19,992 nucleotides of DNA from Saprospiraceae bacterium (GCA_013002625.1 JABDJE010000229.1:1-19992), one strand, 5' to 3'. Counted from the stretch's first letter, positions 1 through 9,257 are shown. The notes: a model not told the origin generated them from the letters alone. A program made the numbers and translations.

Positions 1-2
1 TG

Positions 3-350
3 GTACTTACACTGGCATTGAATTACAGCGCGCGTTGGGAAATCACCTCTGCAGCCAGGAAAATTGCCCAGGATGTTGAAAATAAAGTCATCAGTCCTGA
101 AGATATTGATGACACTTTGTTTGAAGAATATCTTAATACCCGTTACATGCCTGATCCGGAATTGCTGATTAGAACCAGCGGTGAAGAGCGTATCAGCAAC
201 TACCTCCTATGGCAAATAGCCTATACCGAGCTCTATTTCACACCTGTTTTCTGGCCTGACTTCCGGAAAGAGAATCTCTACGAGGCAATTATTGATTACC
301 AGTCAAGAGAGCGACGTTTTGGGAAAATATCGGAACAAATCGTAAGCTAG
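3..350 (+). CDS. uppS: Isoprenyl transferase (undecaprenyl diphosphate synthase), C-terminal part
   Basis: This is the 3' end of a cis-prenyltransferase gene whose start lies before the window; the frame is open from base 3. The family condenses isopentenyl diphosphate onto farnesyl diphosphate in the cytoplasm to make the C55 lipid carrier for peptidoglycan and O-antigen. The visible residues match the family's C-terminal half: a LNYSARWEI block at the left edge, the conserved RTSGEERISNYLLWQ segment, then AYTELYF..VFWPDF and a closing RERRFG. The Arg-Thr-Ser-Gly and Arg-x-Ser-Asn residues belong to the region that binds the diphosphate of isopentenyl diphosphate. The gene ends at TAG 348-350. 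About 120 bp later comes bamA, a neighbour often found beside uppS in Bacteroidota. The identification is secure even though only about 115 residues are present. Confidence 0.95.
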   Translation, partial: VLTLALNYSARWEITSAARKIAQDVENKVISPEDIDDTLFEEYLNTRYMPDPELLIRTSGEERISNYLLWQIAYTELYFTPVFWPDFRKENLYEAIIDYQSRERRFGKISEQIVS

Positions 351-472
351 ACATATCAAAGCTTCCATAGTCTCGTTTTTTTATAGTCTATTAATTAAAG
401 AATCGTTAAAGCATTGAGAAAGAAAGAATAAAGTGCTTACGTTTGCATTCCTTTATAAAGATTTTCGCGTAC

Positions 473-3094
473 ATGAGAATATTGTTTTACATTTTGCTGA
501 TTTTGTTTTGTGCTACCGGCGTTAGCTATGCGCAAAATGAAGATGTCAAAGGTACTTTTGACTATTCCGACAAACGCACTTTTAACATTGCGAAAATCAC
601 CATTGAAGGTGCTGAATCCAGAGATAGAAATGCAATCAAGTCCATAGCAGGTCTTCGTGAAGGAAAATCCATTACTATACCGGGAGATGATATTCCTAAA
701 GCCATAAAGGCCTTATGGAAACTGCAACTTTTTGAAGATGTGCAAATCCTTCAGGAAAAAGTAGAGGCAGACCTAATCTATCTGAAAATTATTCTTGTTG
801 AAAGGGCTACCTTATCCCGCTATAGTATTACAGGAGAGAACAAGAACAAACACCAGGACCTTACCGAGATCATAGATAAGATTATCAAAAAAGGCTCGAT
901 TGTAACAGAAGATATTAAAAGCCTTGCCAAGGTCAAGCTTGCAGAATACTATATCGACAAGGGTAATTACGATGCTAAAATTGAAATTGAAGAAGTAGAG
1001 GATAACGTAAAACCCAATTCCGTTCGATTGGTCTTTGATATAGACAAAGGCGATCGTGTAAAAATTGGCAACATCAATATCATTGGGAACCGTAGGTTTC
1101 CCGATTCCAAACTTCTTCGCAAACTCAAAAACACAAAAGTAAAAGGAACATTACTCAAGAAATCCAAATTCGTTCAAGAGACTTATAAAGAGGATAAGCG
1201 TGCTCTTATTGATTTTTACTTCACTTCAGGATACAGAGATGCGACGATATTGAGAGACTCTGTATGGAGAGACTATAATGGCGATCTACAGATTGTTATT
1301 GAAATAACAGAAGGTGATCAATATTACTTTAGAAATATATCCTGGAAAGGCAACTCTAAATACACGGACGAGCAACTAAGCAATGTCCTGGGAATCAATA
1401 AAGGAGATATCTATAATCCAGAGCTTTTAGAAAAGCGCCTTTCATTCAGTATCGATGGTAGAGATGTTTCCTCGCTATATCTTGATGATGGATATCTGTT
1501 TTTCAGTATCGACCCTGTCGAAACAGCTATCGTAGGGGATTCCATTGACATGGAAATGCAAATCTATGAAGGTGCACAAGCCACAATTGATAAAGTTGAA
1601 ATTGAAGGGAATGACCGTACACATGAGCATGTAATCAGACGAGAACTGAGAACCAAACCTGGGAGTAAGTTTAGTCGTACCAATATAATGCGATCTCAAA
1701 GGTCGATCATGAATCTTGGGTATTTCAACCCGGAGACAATGAATATTGAGACACCGATCAATCAACAGAATGGAACAGTGGACATCATATACCAATTGGA
1801 AGAAAGACCTTCAGATCAATTGGAGCTTTCTGCAGGTTATGGAGGAGGAACAAGTGGTCTGATCGGTACGTTGGGTGTGACCTTTAACAACTTCTCAATT
1901 GCAAATATCAAGGACAGATCTACATGGAGTCCATTGCCGCAAGGGGATGGCCAGAAACTATCGTTGAGAGCACAATCAAACAGCCGATTCTTTAGATCTT
2001 ATAATTTCTCTTTCACAGAGCCTTGGTTGGGCGGTAAGCGGCCAACTTCATTCACGGTGGGTGCAGTACATTCTGCTTTTGATAGAGAATTTTTTGGACA
2101 AGGATCATTAAATATCACAAGAGGTTTCGTGGGTATCGGATCACAATTAAAATGGCCGGATGACTTTTTCGCCATCAATTCAACCTTGACACTGGAGACC
2201 ATTAAATTAAAGGATTACGATTTCGGTCAATTCTTTGTTGAATTGGATGATGGTCGATTGATCAATATCGACAACGGAAACTTTAAAAACTTCAGTATAA
2301 ATCAGACCTTCTCGCGAAGCTCGGTAGCGGACCCGATTTTCCCACGTAGAGGATCTCGTGTGTCCTTATCTATTCAGTTTACACCTCCATATTCTTTATT
2401 CAGAGAGGATAATTACTGGTTATTGGATGAGAGTGAGAAAGGGATGTTGATAGATGCAGCCAATCGAGAAAGAGGGCCAGGTAATCCCCTTTCACCTACA
2501 GAGGAAGATAATCTTATTCTTACCGAAGAAAATGCAAGAAAATTCGAATGGCTTGAATACCACAAATGGCGCTTTAATGCTGAATGGTATTATAATATAT
2601 TCGATAAGTTGGTTATCATGACCAATATTAAATTGGGATTCCTAGGGGCGTATAATGGTGATATAGGAATTGCACCATTTGAGAGATTTGAAGTGGGTGG
2701 AGATGGACTGTCTAATCAAAATGTCGGTATAACAGGTAAGGACATCATTTCCCTCAGAGGATATGGTGTACAGGATAACAATGTCGATGACAGAGGAAGC
2801 TCTATAAACGCCAGAGGAGGGGGTGCTGTATTCGATAAGTTTACAATGGAATTGAGATACCCATTATCTCTAAATCCAAACTCATCCATTTATGTCCATG
2901 GATTTATCCAGGGGGGTAATGCATGGGAGAATTTCAAGGAGTTCAACCCATTTGAATTGAACAGGTCCGCAGGATTTGGTGTAAGGGTCTTCCTACCAAT
3001 GTTCGGACTTCTAGGATTTGACTACGGATGGGGATTTGACAGGCCAGGCGGTGGAACACAGTTCAATATCGTGTTGGGCTTTGAGCCAGAGTAA
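473..3094 (+). CDS. bamA: Outer membrane protein assembly factor BamA (Omp85 family)
   Basis: This encodes a precursor of about 873 residues, the central component that folds and inserts beta-barrel proteins into the outer membrane. I chose ATG 473 because it opens directly into a signal peptide (MRILFYILLILF..., cleavage likely after SYA, residues 18-20). The frame could extend to TTG 443, but that only adds ten residues ahead of the signal. Residues about 30-430 are consistent with a series of POTRA domains (for example the IGNINIIGNRRF and VEIEGNDRT strands). The barrel follows, with the conserved IFPRRGSR segment and the loop-6 motif SLRGYG at residues 760-765, the family's VRGF/Y element. 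The length is slightly above that of proteobacterial BamA. The last residues are FEPE, not a terminal aromatic residue. The gene follows uppS and converges with hflX, 25 bp away. Confidence 0.95.
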   Translation: MRILFYILLILFCATGVSYAQNEDVKGTFDYSDKRTFNIAKITIEGAESRDRNAIKSIAGLREGKSITIPGDDIPKAIKALWKLQLFEDVQILQEKVEADLIYLKIILVERATLSRYSITGENKNKHQDLTEIIDKIIKKGSIVTEDIKSLAKVKLAEYYIDKGNYDAKIEIEEVEDNVKPNSVRLVFDIDKGDRVKIGNINIIGNRRFPDSKLLRKLKNTKVKGTLLKKSKFVQETYKEDKRALIDFYFTSGYRDATILRDSVWRDYNGDLQIVIEITEGDQYYFRNISWKGNSKYTDEQLSNVLGINKGDIYNPELLEKRLSFSIDGRDVSSLYLDDGYLFFSIDPVETAIVGDSIDMEMQIYEGAQATIDKVEIEGNDRTHEHVIRRELRTKPGSKFSRTNIMRSQRSIMNLGYFNPETMNIETPINQQNGTVDIIYQLEERPSDQLELSAGYGGGTSGLIGTLGVTFNNFSIANIKDRSTWSPLPQGDGQKLSLRAQSNSRFFRSYNFSFTEPWLGGKRPTSFTVGAVHSAFDREFFGQGSLNITRGFVGIGSQLKWPDDFFAINSTLTLETIKLKDYDFGQFFVELDDGRLINIDNGNFKNFSINQTFSRSSVADPIFPRRGSRVSLSIQFTPPYSLFREDNYWLLDESEKGMLIDAANRERGPGNPLSPTEEDNLILTEENARKFEWLEYHKWRFNAEWYYNIFDKLVIMTNIKLGFLGAYNGDIGIAPFERFEVGGDGLSNQNVGITGKDIISLRGYGVQDNNVDDRGSSINARGGGAVFDKFTMELRYPLSLNPNSSIYVHGFIQGGNAWENFKEFNPFELNRSAGFGVRVFLPMFGLLGFDYGWGFDRPGGGTQFNIVLGFEPE

Positions 3095-3119
3095 TTTGTC
3101 AATTACGAATGCCAAAAAC

Positions 3120-4331
3120 CTACCAATTTTTCACCTGATACGGATATCTTTTTTCGTAATGCACTTCAATTAAAGCCTGCATTTTATCCCTTAGAACATC
3201 AATATTCTCTTTGTTAATTGCAGATACAAAGACATTGTCATGTTCGTAGTTGTTCTTCATGTTCTTTTTGATGTCTTCCAGAATCTCATCTTTTACTTCT
3301 TGCTCCAATAATTCATCAAAATACCGATCGCGGTACAAATCCAGTTTATTGAATACCATCAAGGTCGGTTTATCCAAACAGTCTAAATCTGCGAGCGTCT
3401 GATTGACTGTTTTTATATGGTCTTCAAACTGGGGATGCGCCAAATCAACAACATGCAACAGGATATCACTTTCGCGTACTTCATCCAATGTAGATTTAAA
3501 ACTTTCGATCAGGTGATGGGGCAGCTTGCGAATGAATCCAACGGTGTCAGATAACAAGAATGGCATCCTGCCAAACACCACCTTTCTCACTGTGGTGTCC
3601 AATGTGGCAAATAACTTATTCTCTGCAAACACCTCAGACTTACTTAACAAGTTCATCAAGGTGGACTTCCCGACATTGGTATATCCTACGAGCGAGACGC
3701 GGATCAGCTGCCCTCTGTTTTTACGCTGGGTTTGATTTTGTCGGTCAATTTTTTCCAGTTTGGATTTCAGCAATGCAATCTTATCCCGCACAATACGTCT
3801 ATCGGTTTCAATCTCTTGCTCACCGGGTCCACGCATACCGATTCCCCCACGTTGTCTTTCAAGGTGCGTCCATAGTCCTCTCAGTCTTGGTAGCATGTAT
3901 TGCATCTGGGCTAATTCAACCTGTGTTTTCGCTTGTGCAGTTTGCGCCCTGTTGGCGAATATGTCAAGAATCAAGGTACTCCTATCAATGATTTTCCGCT
4001 TGAGTTGTTCCTCAAGAATATTGGTTTGCTTGCCTGTTAAATCATCATCAAAAATGACCAGGTCGATATCATGATCTTCGATATATTGCTCGATTTCCTC
4101 CAGCTTACCTTTACCAACAAATGTCCTTACGTCGGGGTGCTTTAATTTTTGAACAAAGGTCTTGACTGTTTTTGCCCCAGCTGTTTCTGCCAGAAACTTC
4201 AACTCAGCAAGGTATTCATCAACCTCTGCAGCTGTTTGATCTTTGGTGACCAAACCTATCAATATGGCATTTTCAACTTTCTTGGCAATGCCCTTTTTCT
4301 TCTGTTTACCTATTTGCCACTGATCACTCAT
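3120..4331 (-). CDS. hflX: GTPase HflX
   Basis: This 403-residue protein belongs to the HflX family of ribosome-binding GTPases, which in other bacteria split stalled or stress-inactivated 70S ribosomes. The order of parts is standard. An N-terminal HflX domain covers about 20-200 and includes TFVGKGKLEEI and the linker RGGIGMRGPGE near 161-171, followed by a basic, coiled stretch. The G domain follows, with P-loop GYTNVGKST at 216-224, DTVGF at 262-266 and NKLD at 328-331. The C-terminal tail is short. The start codon at 4331 lies only 3 bp from the stop of the upstream LytM-like gene, so it is probably the last gene of the minus-strand operon that begins with pyruvate kinase. All nucleotide-binding motifs are intact. 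Confidence 0.95.
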   Translation of the reverse strand: MSDQWQIGKQKKKGIAKKVENAILIGLVTKDQTAAEVDEYLAELKFLAETAGAKTVKTFVQKLKHPDVRTFVGKGKLEEIEQYIEDHDIDLVIFDDDLTGKQTNILEEQLKRKIIDRSTLILDIFANRAQTAQAKTQVELAQMQYMLPRLRGLWTHLERQRGGIGMRGPGEQEIETDRRIVRDKIALLKSKLEKIDRQNQTQRKNRGQLIRVSLVGYTNVGKSTLMNLLSKSEVFAENKLFATLDTTVRKVVFGRMPFLLSDTVGFIRKLPHHLIESFKSTLDEVRESDILLHVVDLAHPQFEDHIKTVNQTLADLDCLDKPTLMVFNKLDLYRDRYFDELLEQEVKDEILEDIKKNMKNNYEHDNVFVSAINKENIDVLRDKMQALIEVHYEKRYPYQVKNW

Positions 4332-4334
4332 ACA

Positions 4335-5405
4335 TTATTTATTTTTTAGCCAATGCCGTGGATTTTGACTTTTGGATCCCTTCCAGATTTGAAAATAGAC
4401 CTGAAAAACACCGTCCGTACTTGCGCAAATCCCTATGACTTGTCCTGCTTTAACGCTGTCACCCCTTTGAACGTTCCCAATTTTAACATTTGAATAGGTA
4501 GAAATATAGCTTGGACTATGTTTTACAACGATACTCTGGGTGCCATCATTTGCATCGATCAACTTAGTTACAATTCCGCCATGGACACACGTGATTAGAT
4601 TGTTATCTGAGGAGGCAAAGTCTATCCCCTGATTAATAAAAGTGGATGAACGCCCCTTATGTTCATTTTCGCCGTATTGATATTTTATTGTAGAATTGGC
4701 GAGTGGCCATTTAATAAACCCTTGCTTGTTTTCAAATTCTTCGTCTGTCAACACAGAATCAGATTGCTTCAGAGCGGAGTTAACGGCCGATGATAATTCT
4801 GAATTAAGACGATTGCGTTGCTGGATAAAAGGCGGAATACGAGGCGCATCTGAAGATGCTGTTGTTGTTTGCTCTTTTTTAGCATTGATACGATTCAGGT
4901 TTTCTTCATATACCTTGCTAATCATTTGCAGTTGGGATGCAATCCAACTGCTGTCTTGAGTTGTAACGCTCTCCGATGAATCTTTTTGTGCGGCTGCTCT
5001 TGACTCAATATAGCGACTTAGTTTGGAGTTGATATATTTTTCATACGCCGCATTATTGTATTCTGCAATTGAATTGACCTCTTTCCTTTTAGTCGTATCG
5101 ATTTCCATTTTCAAGGCCATCAGGATGGCGTCCATTTCAGCGGACTCAATTGAAAGGGTGTCGTTCTGAGCTTGTGCTTTTGCAAGCGTCACCAAATGCG
5201 CATCCAGGGTTTCATTTATAGAGGTATAGGCCTTACTCAGATCTTGGGTATCTGATGTGGCAGTGGCAAGGTCAACAAAGCCTTGGATTGTTTTATCCAG
5301 ACCCATATTGTCTATTGAGTCATTTTGTGCTTTAAGCACCGGACTAAACCCCAGGCTAAGGAAAACTAAGCTGAGAAAGGCGTGTATAGTGACTCGGAAT
5401 TTCAA
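4335..5405 (-). CDS. EnvC-like M23/LytM-domain protein, apparently non-catalytic
   Basis: This 356-residue exported protein has a signal peptide (residues 1-26, ending ...SPVLKAQ), a long helical and probably coiled-coil region at about 30-220, and a C-terminal LytM (M23) fold at about 232-352. The LytM fold is recognised from GIDFAS at 260-265, the VHGGIVTKL strand, GDSVKAGQVIGI and the terminal NPRHWL. In active M23 endopeptidases zinc is held by HxxxD, a later His, and HxH. Here those positions read Asn258 with Asp262, Asn306, and Gln335-Val-Tyr337, so only the Asp remains and hydrolase activity is not expected. This pattern resembles EnvC/NlpD-type activators of cell-wall amidases, and that role is my inference. 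The start overlaps the end of the DUF4292 gene by 50 bp, and the signal peptide supports this start. Confidence 0.85.
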   Translation of the reverse strand: MKFRVTIHAFLSLVFLSLGFSPVLKAQNDSIDNMGLDKTIQGFVDLATATSDTQDLSKAYTSINETLDAHLVTLAKAQAQNDTLSIESAEMDAILMALKMEIDTTKRKEVNSIAEYNNAAYEKYINSKLSRYIESRAAAQKDSSESVTTQDSSWIASQLQMISKVYEENLNRINAKKEQTTTASSDAPRIPPFIQQRNRLNSELSSAVNSALKQSDSVLTDEEFENKQGFIKWPLANSTIKYQYGENEHKGRSSTFINQGIDFASSDNNLITCVHGGIVTKLIDANDGTQSIVVKHSPSYISTYSNVKIGNVQRGDSVKAGQVIGICASTDGVFQVYFQIWKGSKSQNPRHWLKNK

Positions 5406-6156
5406 ATCTTATGCTTTTGGCAACGTCTATTTCGATATTGGAAAATTCAAGTCTTAAAGTTAGAGATTCCTGCTCACTTAATTGAAGCTTATAGAATCGA
5501 AAGAAGGGGACTTCAATAGAATCTGCCAATAACTGATAATTACCATAGTTCCATTCACAGCTGAAATCGTTTTCATTTTCGAAATAACCTCCAGTCAGCA
5601 GACCAGATGCAACATCATATTCCAGGGTGCTTTCAACACCGAAGGTGTCCATTTTTATCTGGATCTTAGACTTCAGATTTTTAACAGTAATGTTGTCAGG
5701 ATCCAATTTGGGTGGGAATCCTGCCAGTACATCCTGAAGATATCGAAAATCAACTTCAGAATCTGATTGAGTGAGCTCTTCCATCGAGGCTTTATAATAT
5801 GACTTTTCCAAACGCAAAATGGCGTATACAGAATCTGCGGTTACCAATGCACGCCCACCTTCAACGCTCAGCTTTTTGAAAGCCATCCATATCAGACTAT
5901 CTCTATTAATCCGAACATACATATTTATCTTTTGGTTGCTCACGCCGTCATCGATCAACACTTTGGCTTTACCGCTCATCCATTGGTAATCAGGTGTCGA
6001 GGTTGATTTTAAAATGATGGACTGCACATCGGTACCCGAGAGACTTCTAGCAAGTTTTTTCTTTGAGGAACAGGATGGCAGGAAAGAGATAAACAACAAT
6101 AACAGTAGAATACCAACAAAGGAAGGACAGGATATTTTTTTTGAAATATTTGCCAT
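5356..6156 (-). CDS. DUF4292 family lipoprotein
   Basis: This protein of about 266 residues has an N-terminal hydrophobic segment and a lipobox-like FLPSC, followed by SSKKK, so it is likely a lipoprotein. I start it at the ATG at 6154-6156 because this places the hydrophobic signal at the N-terminus. The longer open frame, back to 6309, would put about 50 residues before it and overlap the TPR gene. The body resembles the DUF4292 family of Bacteroidota, with segments such as WMSGKAKVLIDD, IWMAFKKLSVEGGRALVT and a closing FEIPSHYTRL. As I recall, this family is structurally related to the LolA/LolB lipoprotein carriers, so a role in envelope lipid or lipoprotein handling is possible but unproven. 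Its start is 4 bp after the TPR gene, and its last 50 bp overlap the LytM-like gene. Confidence 0.85.
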   Translation of the reverse strand: MANISKKISCPSFVGILLLLLFISFLPSCSSKKKLARSLSGTDVQSIILKSTSTPDYQWMSGKAKVLIDDGVSNQKINMYVRINRDSLIWMAFKKLSVEGGRALVTADSVYAILRLEKSYYKASMEELTQSDSEVDFRYLQDVLAGFPPKLDPDNITVKNLKSKIQIKMDTFGVESTLEYDVASGLLTGGYFENENDFSCEWNYGNYQLLADSIEVPFFRFYKLQLSEQESLTLRLEFSNIEIDVAKSIRFEIPSHYTRLSQLSFP

Positions 6157-6160
6157 CGTA

Positions 6161-7630
6161 TTAGACACCCATTTTCTTATTGATACGGCTTGATTGAGCC
6201 CCTCTGTCGATTGCCAATTGCCAAAAATCATTGGCCATTTTATTTTCGCCGATGAATTTGTAAATATCACCAAGCATTTCAATATAAATCGCTTGCGATA
6301 TTGATCCAATCTCTATATGCTCTACAAGAGATTTCAATTTGGTAGCCTGAGTTGACGCCTTGTTGACCCAGTTGTTTAATATAAGAAGAGGCACTCTAAA
6401 CCGTTGACTGTTGGCACCAATAAAATTTGCTTCTTCCAGATATTCTTTCGCTTCATCAATTTGGTTGAGTTTCATCAAACTCATAACCCTAAGGATATAG
6501 GCATTTAATTCATTAGGAAATAAATCCACAGCATTAAAACTGACCTCTTCAAGTTTCACATAGTTTTCTGTTTCCCATAAGCTGAGCATCCATTGATCCC
6601 AGAGAATGAATTGTCTGTCATTCAGATTTATGGATTCGGCGTAGGCTTTTTCGGCTTCGATGAACTGACCGCTGTAGAATAAAATGTCTCCCTGGACGGC
6701 ATATACTTTTGCTTCCTGCGGATACACATCAACCAGTGCAGTACTAATTTCAATCAATGAATTATTAGAAGCGCTGTTGGTTGACATTCGGGCAATATAA
6801 GGCATAAGTTCCCTGATCTTATTGTCCAGTGGAATGTTAGGGTTTTTCATCACCGGCATCAATGAGCTCAAATAATCACCGGCATCATCAGGGCCGGTAC
6901 TTTTTCTAACAATGGCCATAGATGCTGCCGGATTGGTTGGATCAATTTCAAGCACACGTTTATATATCTCCTGTGCACGATCGTTTTGACCAATGTCACT
7001 GAGATAACCTGCAAGGTTATTTAAGTATCGTGTGTTTTGAGGCTTGGATTCTGATAAAGCCTCCAACACCTTCAGGGCATTGGCTTCCTCATTTGCAGCC
7101 AAGTAAATATCAAACAGTCTTTTTGATGTTTCTTCATCGATACCATATTCACTTTGCCATGCGATCAAGGTATTGGCTGCGGCATTCCAATTGCCGAGGT
7201 TAAGATGGTTCAATGCAAGTCTCAGGTGGTTGGATTTATTTTTCGAATCTAATTCAACCAGTCGACTGTAAGCAATTACTGCATCAGGGTAGAGTGCGGC
7301 ATCTTCATATATCTGAGCGGCAAATAACCAATACCAGGGATTTGAATCTTCAAGTTGGATGGCTTTTTTAATATATTTTTCCGCTTGCTCCAAATCATCC
7401 TTACTTACATAGGCTTTTGCCAATTCAAAATAAACGGCATGTTGGCTTTTATCCCGCTTCAGAATGGATTTTAGAATCTCGATTTGAGCTTCGTGATTGC
7501 CTTTCTGTTTTTCCAATTCCGCATCAATAAATAAGGATTGTAATTCAATATCTGATTCAGAATAGATCCCTGCCTGATTATAAAGTAGGGTAGCGGGGCA
7601 TAACAATAGTATGAGGAAAAGTAATCTCAT
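6161..7630 (-). CDS. Secreted tetratricopeptide-repeat protein
   Basis: This 489-residue protein begins with a signal peptide (MRLLFLILLLCPATLLYNQA) and is built almost entirely of TPR-like helical pairs. Good examples are HAVYFELAKAYVSKDDLEQAEKYIKKA, NPWYWLFAAQIYEDAALYPDAVIAYSRLVEL and a repeat with NNLAGYLSDIGQNDRAQEIYKRVLEIDP. TPR proteins act as scaffolds for protein-protein contacts, and no enzymatic motif is visible. Its position directly before the DUF4292 lipoprotein (4 bp gap) and the EnvC-like protein suggests the three act together in the periplasm or at the outer membrane. This TPR-DUF4292-M23 order is one I associate with Bacteroidota genomes. The gene starts 16 bp after the pyruvate kinase stop, so it is probably cotranscribed with it. 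Its exact function is not known. Confidence 0.85.
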   Translation of the reverse strand: MRLLFLILLLCPATLLYNQAGIYSESDIELQSLFIDAELEKQKGNHEAQIEILKSILKRDKSQHAVYFELAKAYVSKDDLEQAEKYIKKAIQLEDSNPWYWLFAAQIYEDAALYPDAVIAYSRLVELDSKNKSNHLRLALNHLNLGNWNAAANTLIAWQSEYGIDEETSKRLFDIYLAANEEANALKVLEALSESKPQNTRYLNNLAGYLSDIGQNDRAQEIYKRVLEIDPTNPAASMAIVRKSTGPDDAGDYLSSLMPVMKNPNIPLDNKIRELMPYIARMSTNSASNNSLIEISTALVDVYPQEAKVYAVQGDILFYSGQFIEAEKAYAESINLNDRQFILWDQWMLSLWETENYVKLEEVSFNAVDLFPNELNAYILRVMSLMKLNQIDEAKEYLEEANFIGANSQRFRVPLLILNNWVNKASTQATKLKSLVEHIEIGSISQAIYIEMLGDIYKFIGENKMANDFWQLAIDRGAQSSRINKKMGV

Positions 7631-7646
7631 TTTAAAATATATAAAT

Positions 7647-9092
7647 CTATTCTTCGACGACAGTGATTTTTAAAGTGTTGGTGCGATACCTTTTATGTAA
7701 CGGCATCGATGCTGTATTTATAACAACGTCACCTTCCTTTAACATATTTTTTTCCTTTAAAATTTCAATCAAGTCCTCAATTGTTTCATCTGTTGAGGTG
7801 AACTTATCATAATAATAGGCTCGGACACCCCAAATCAGATTCATGGTCCCTAACATGGGACGTACAGATGAGAATATGTAAATATTGCATTTCGTTCGGT
7901 AACTGGATACCTTGAATGCTGTATACCCCGATACTGTAACACCTAGAATGGCCTGGGCATTAACGTCTTCTGCAATTTTAGCGGCATGGATACAAATCGT
8001 ATCCGAATAGTAGGTGTCTGAATCCTTACTGGGTTTTGGCCGCTTGCCAAGCAATTCATAATTTTTTTCAGCCTCCTCTATTATTTTATTCATGGCCTGG
8101 ACCACAAGGACCGGGTGATCTCCAACGGATGTTTCGCCACTGAGCATAACCGCATCTGCGCCATCGAGAACTGCATTGGCTACATCGGTTATTTCTGCAC
8201 GCGTCGGACTTGGATTGGTAATCATACTTTCCATCATTTGCGTAGCCACAATGACGGGTTTAGATTTTTGAAGGCAACGGCGAATAATATCTTTTTGTAT
8301 ACCCGGTAACCGCTCCATAGGAACTTCAACACCCAAATCCCCTCGTGCTACCATAACGGCATCTGTCGCCTTAATAATGGATTTAATATTTTGAACGGCT
8401 TCAGGCTTTTCAATTTTGGCTATAACTTTGGCGTAATGGGCGCTATCGCTGATTAATTGTTTGAGATAGATAATATCTTCAGCCTTCCTCACAAATGATA
8501 ATGCAATCCAGTTGACGGGTTGAGTCAGAATAAACTCCAGATCCTTTTTATCCTTTTCGGTAAGGGAAGGCAATGATACAACAGTGTCAGGAAGGTTTAC
8601 ACCCTTATTGGATGAAATACTTTTACCGTGCAATACCTTAAGCTTTACCTTATCCTTTTTATTGGTTTCTATTACTTCAAGGACAAGTTTGCCATCGTCA
8701 ACAAGGACTTTTTCGCCTTTATTCACATCACTTGCAAAGCTGGCATAACTCATATAAATGGCTTCGCGTGTCCCTTTACAAGGTGTATTTGTAAAGGTGA
8801 GCACATCACCTCTTAATAGCTCGAGCGTCTCGCCAGCGATTTCTCCAATCCTGATTTTCGGGCCCTGGAGGTCTGCAAGTATTCCAATTGGAACATCAAA
8901 TCTTTCGGAAAGCTCGGTTATTTTCTGGATTGTATCCAGGTGATCTTCATGGCTTCCATGCGAAAAATTTAATCTGAATACATCAACACCAGCTTTCACA
9001 AGTGCCAATAAATTACTGCTGTTTCGACTCGCAGGTCCAACAGTAGCAACTATTTTAGTCTTTTGTACGTCGTTTATATGTAGTCTTCCCAC
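7647..9092 (-). CDS. pyk: Pyruvate kinase
   Basis: This 481-residue enzyme transfers phosphate from phosphoenolpyruvate to ADP, the last step of glycolysis, in the cytoplasm. The N-terminal barrel begins KTKIVATVGPAS and VFRLNFSHGSHEDH, which includes the active-site Arg and Asn-Phe-Ser-His. The signature around the catalytic lysine reads IAKIEKPEAVQN, followed by MVARGDLGVEVP (the acidic metal ligand), TQMMESMITNPSPTRAEITD and DGADAVMLSGETSVG. The small B domain (LVDDGKLVLEV) and a complete C-terminal regulatory domain (ILGVTVSGYTAFKVSSYRTK) are present, and the length is normal. It appears to be the first gene of a minus-strand operon reaching hflX. The divergent acpP gene starts 165 bp away on the other strand, so its promoter must lie in that gap. 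Confidence 0.97.
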   Translation of the reverse strand: MGRLHINDVQKTKIVATVGPASRNSSNLLALVKAGVDVFRLNFSHGSHEDHLDTIQKITELSERFDVPIGILADLQGPKIRIGEIAGETLELLRGDVLTFTNTPCKGTREAIYMSYASFASDVNKGEKVLVDDGKLVLEVIETNKKDKVKLKVLHGKSISSNKGVNLPDTVVSLPSLTEKDKKDLEFILTQPVNWIALSFVRKAEDIIYLKQLISDSAHYAKVIAKIEKPEAVQNIKSIIKATDAVMVARGDLGVEVPMERLPGIQKDIIRRCLQKSKPVIVATQMMESMITNPSPTRAEITDVANAVLDGADAVMLSGETSVGDHPVLVVQAMNKIIEEAEKNYELLGKRPKPSKDSDTYYSDTICIHAAKIAEDVNAQAILGVTVSGYTAFKVSSYRTKCNIYIFSSVRPMLGTMNLIWGVRAYYYDKFTSTDETIEDLIEILKEKNMLKEGDVVINTASMPLHKRYRTNTLKITVVEE

Positions 9093-9200
9093 AACTTATT
9101 TCTTAGTGTTAAAATTACAATTTCTAAACATTAACTCTTGCAATTGTAAGATACTTAGTTTATATAAAGCCATTATTAATTATTTTTTGCAAATAAATAC

Positions 9201-9231
9201 TTTGATGGTACGCCACAAAACGTTTAATTTG
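9201..9231 (+). promoter_or_regulatory. Candidate Bacteroidota-type promoter of acpP
   Basis: TTTG at 9201-9204, a 19-bp spacer, and TTAATTTG at 9224-9231 fit the Bacteroidota sigma-factor pattern (TTTG near -33, TAnnTTTG near -7) with one mismatch in the second element. Transcription would begin about 20 bp before the acpP ATG. This is sequence pattern only. I found no equally good match for pyk on the other strand of the same gap. Confidence 0.4.
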
Positions 9232-9257
9232 CGGCTCAAAATCTAAAAATTCGTATT

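Noticed and set aside
443..472. TTG start of bamA at 443
   Set aside because: It adds ten residues before an otherwise well-formed signal peptide that starts at ATG 473.
3560..3991. Plus-strand frame of 143 codons inside hflX
   Set aside because: It overlaps the hflX G domain, whose motifs are all intact, and its translation resembles no protein.
6157..6309. N-terminal extension of the DUF4292 gene to 6309
   Set aside because: It would put about 50 residues before the signal/lipobox and overlap the end of the TPR gene. ATG at 6154-6156 fits the lipoprotein signal.
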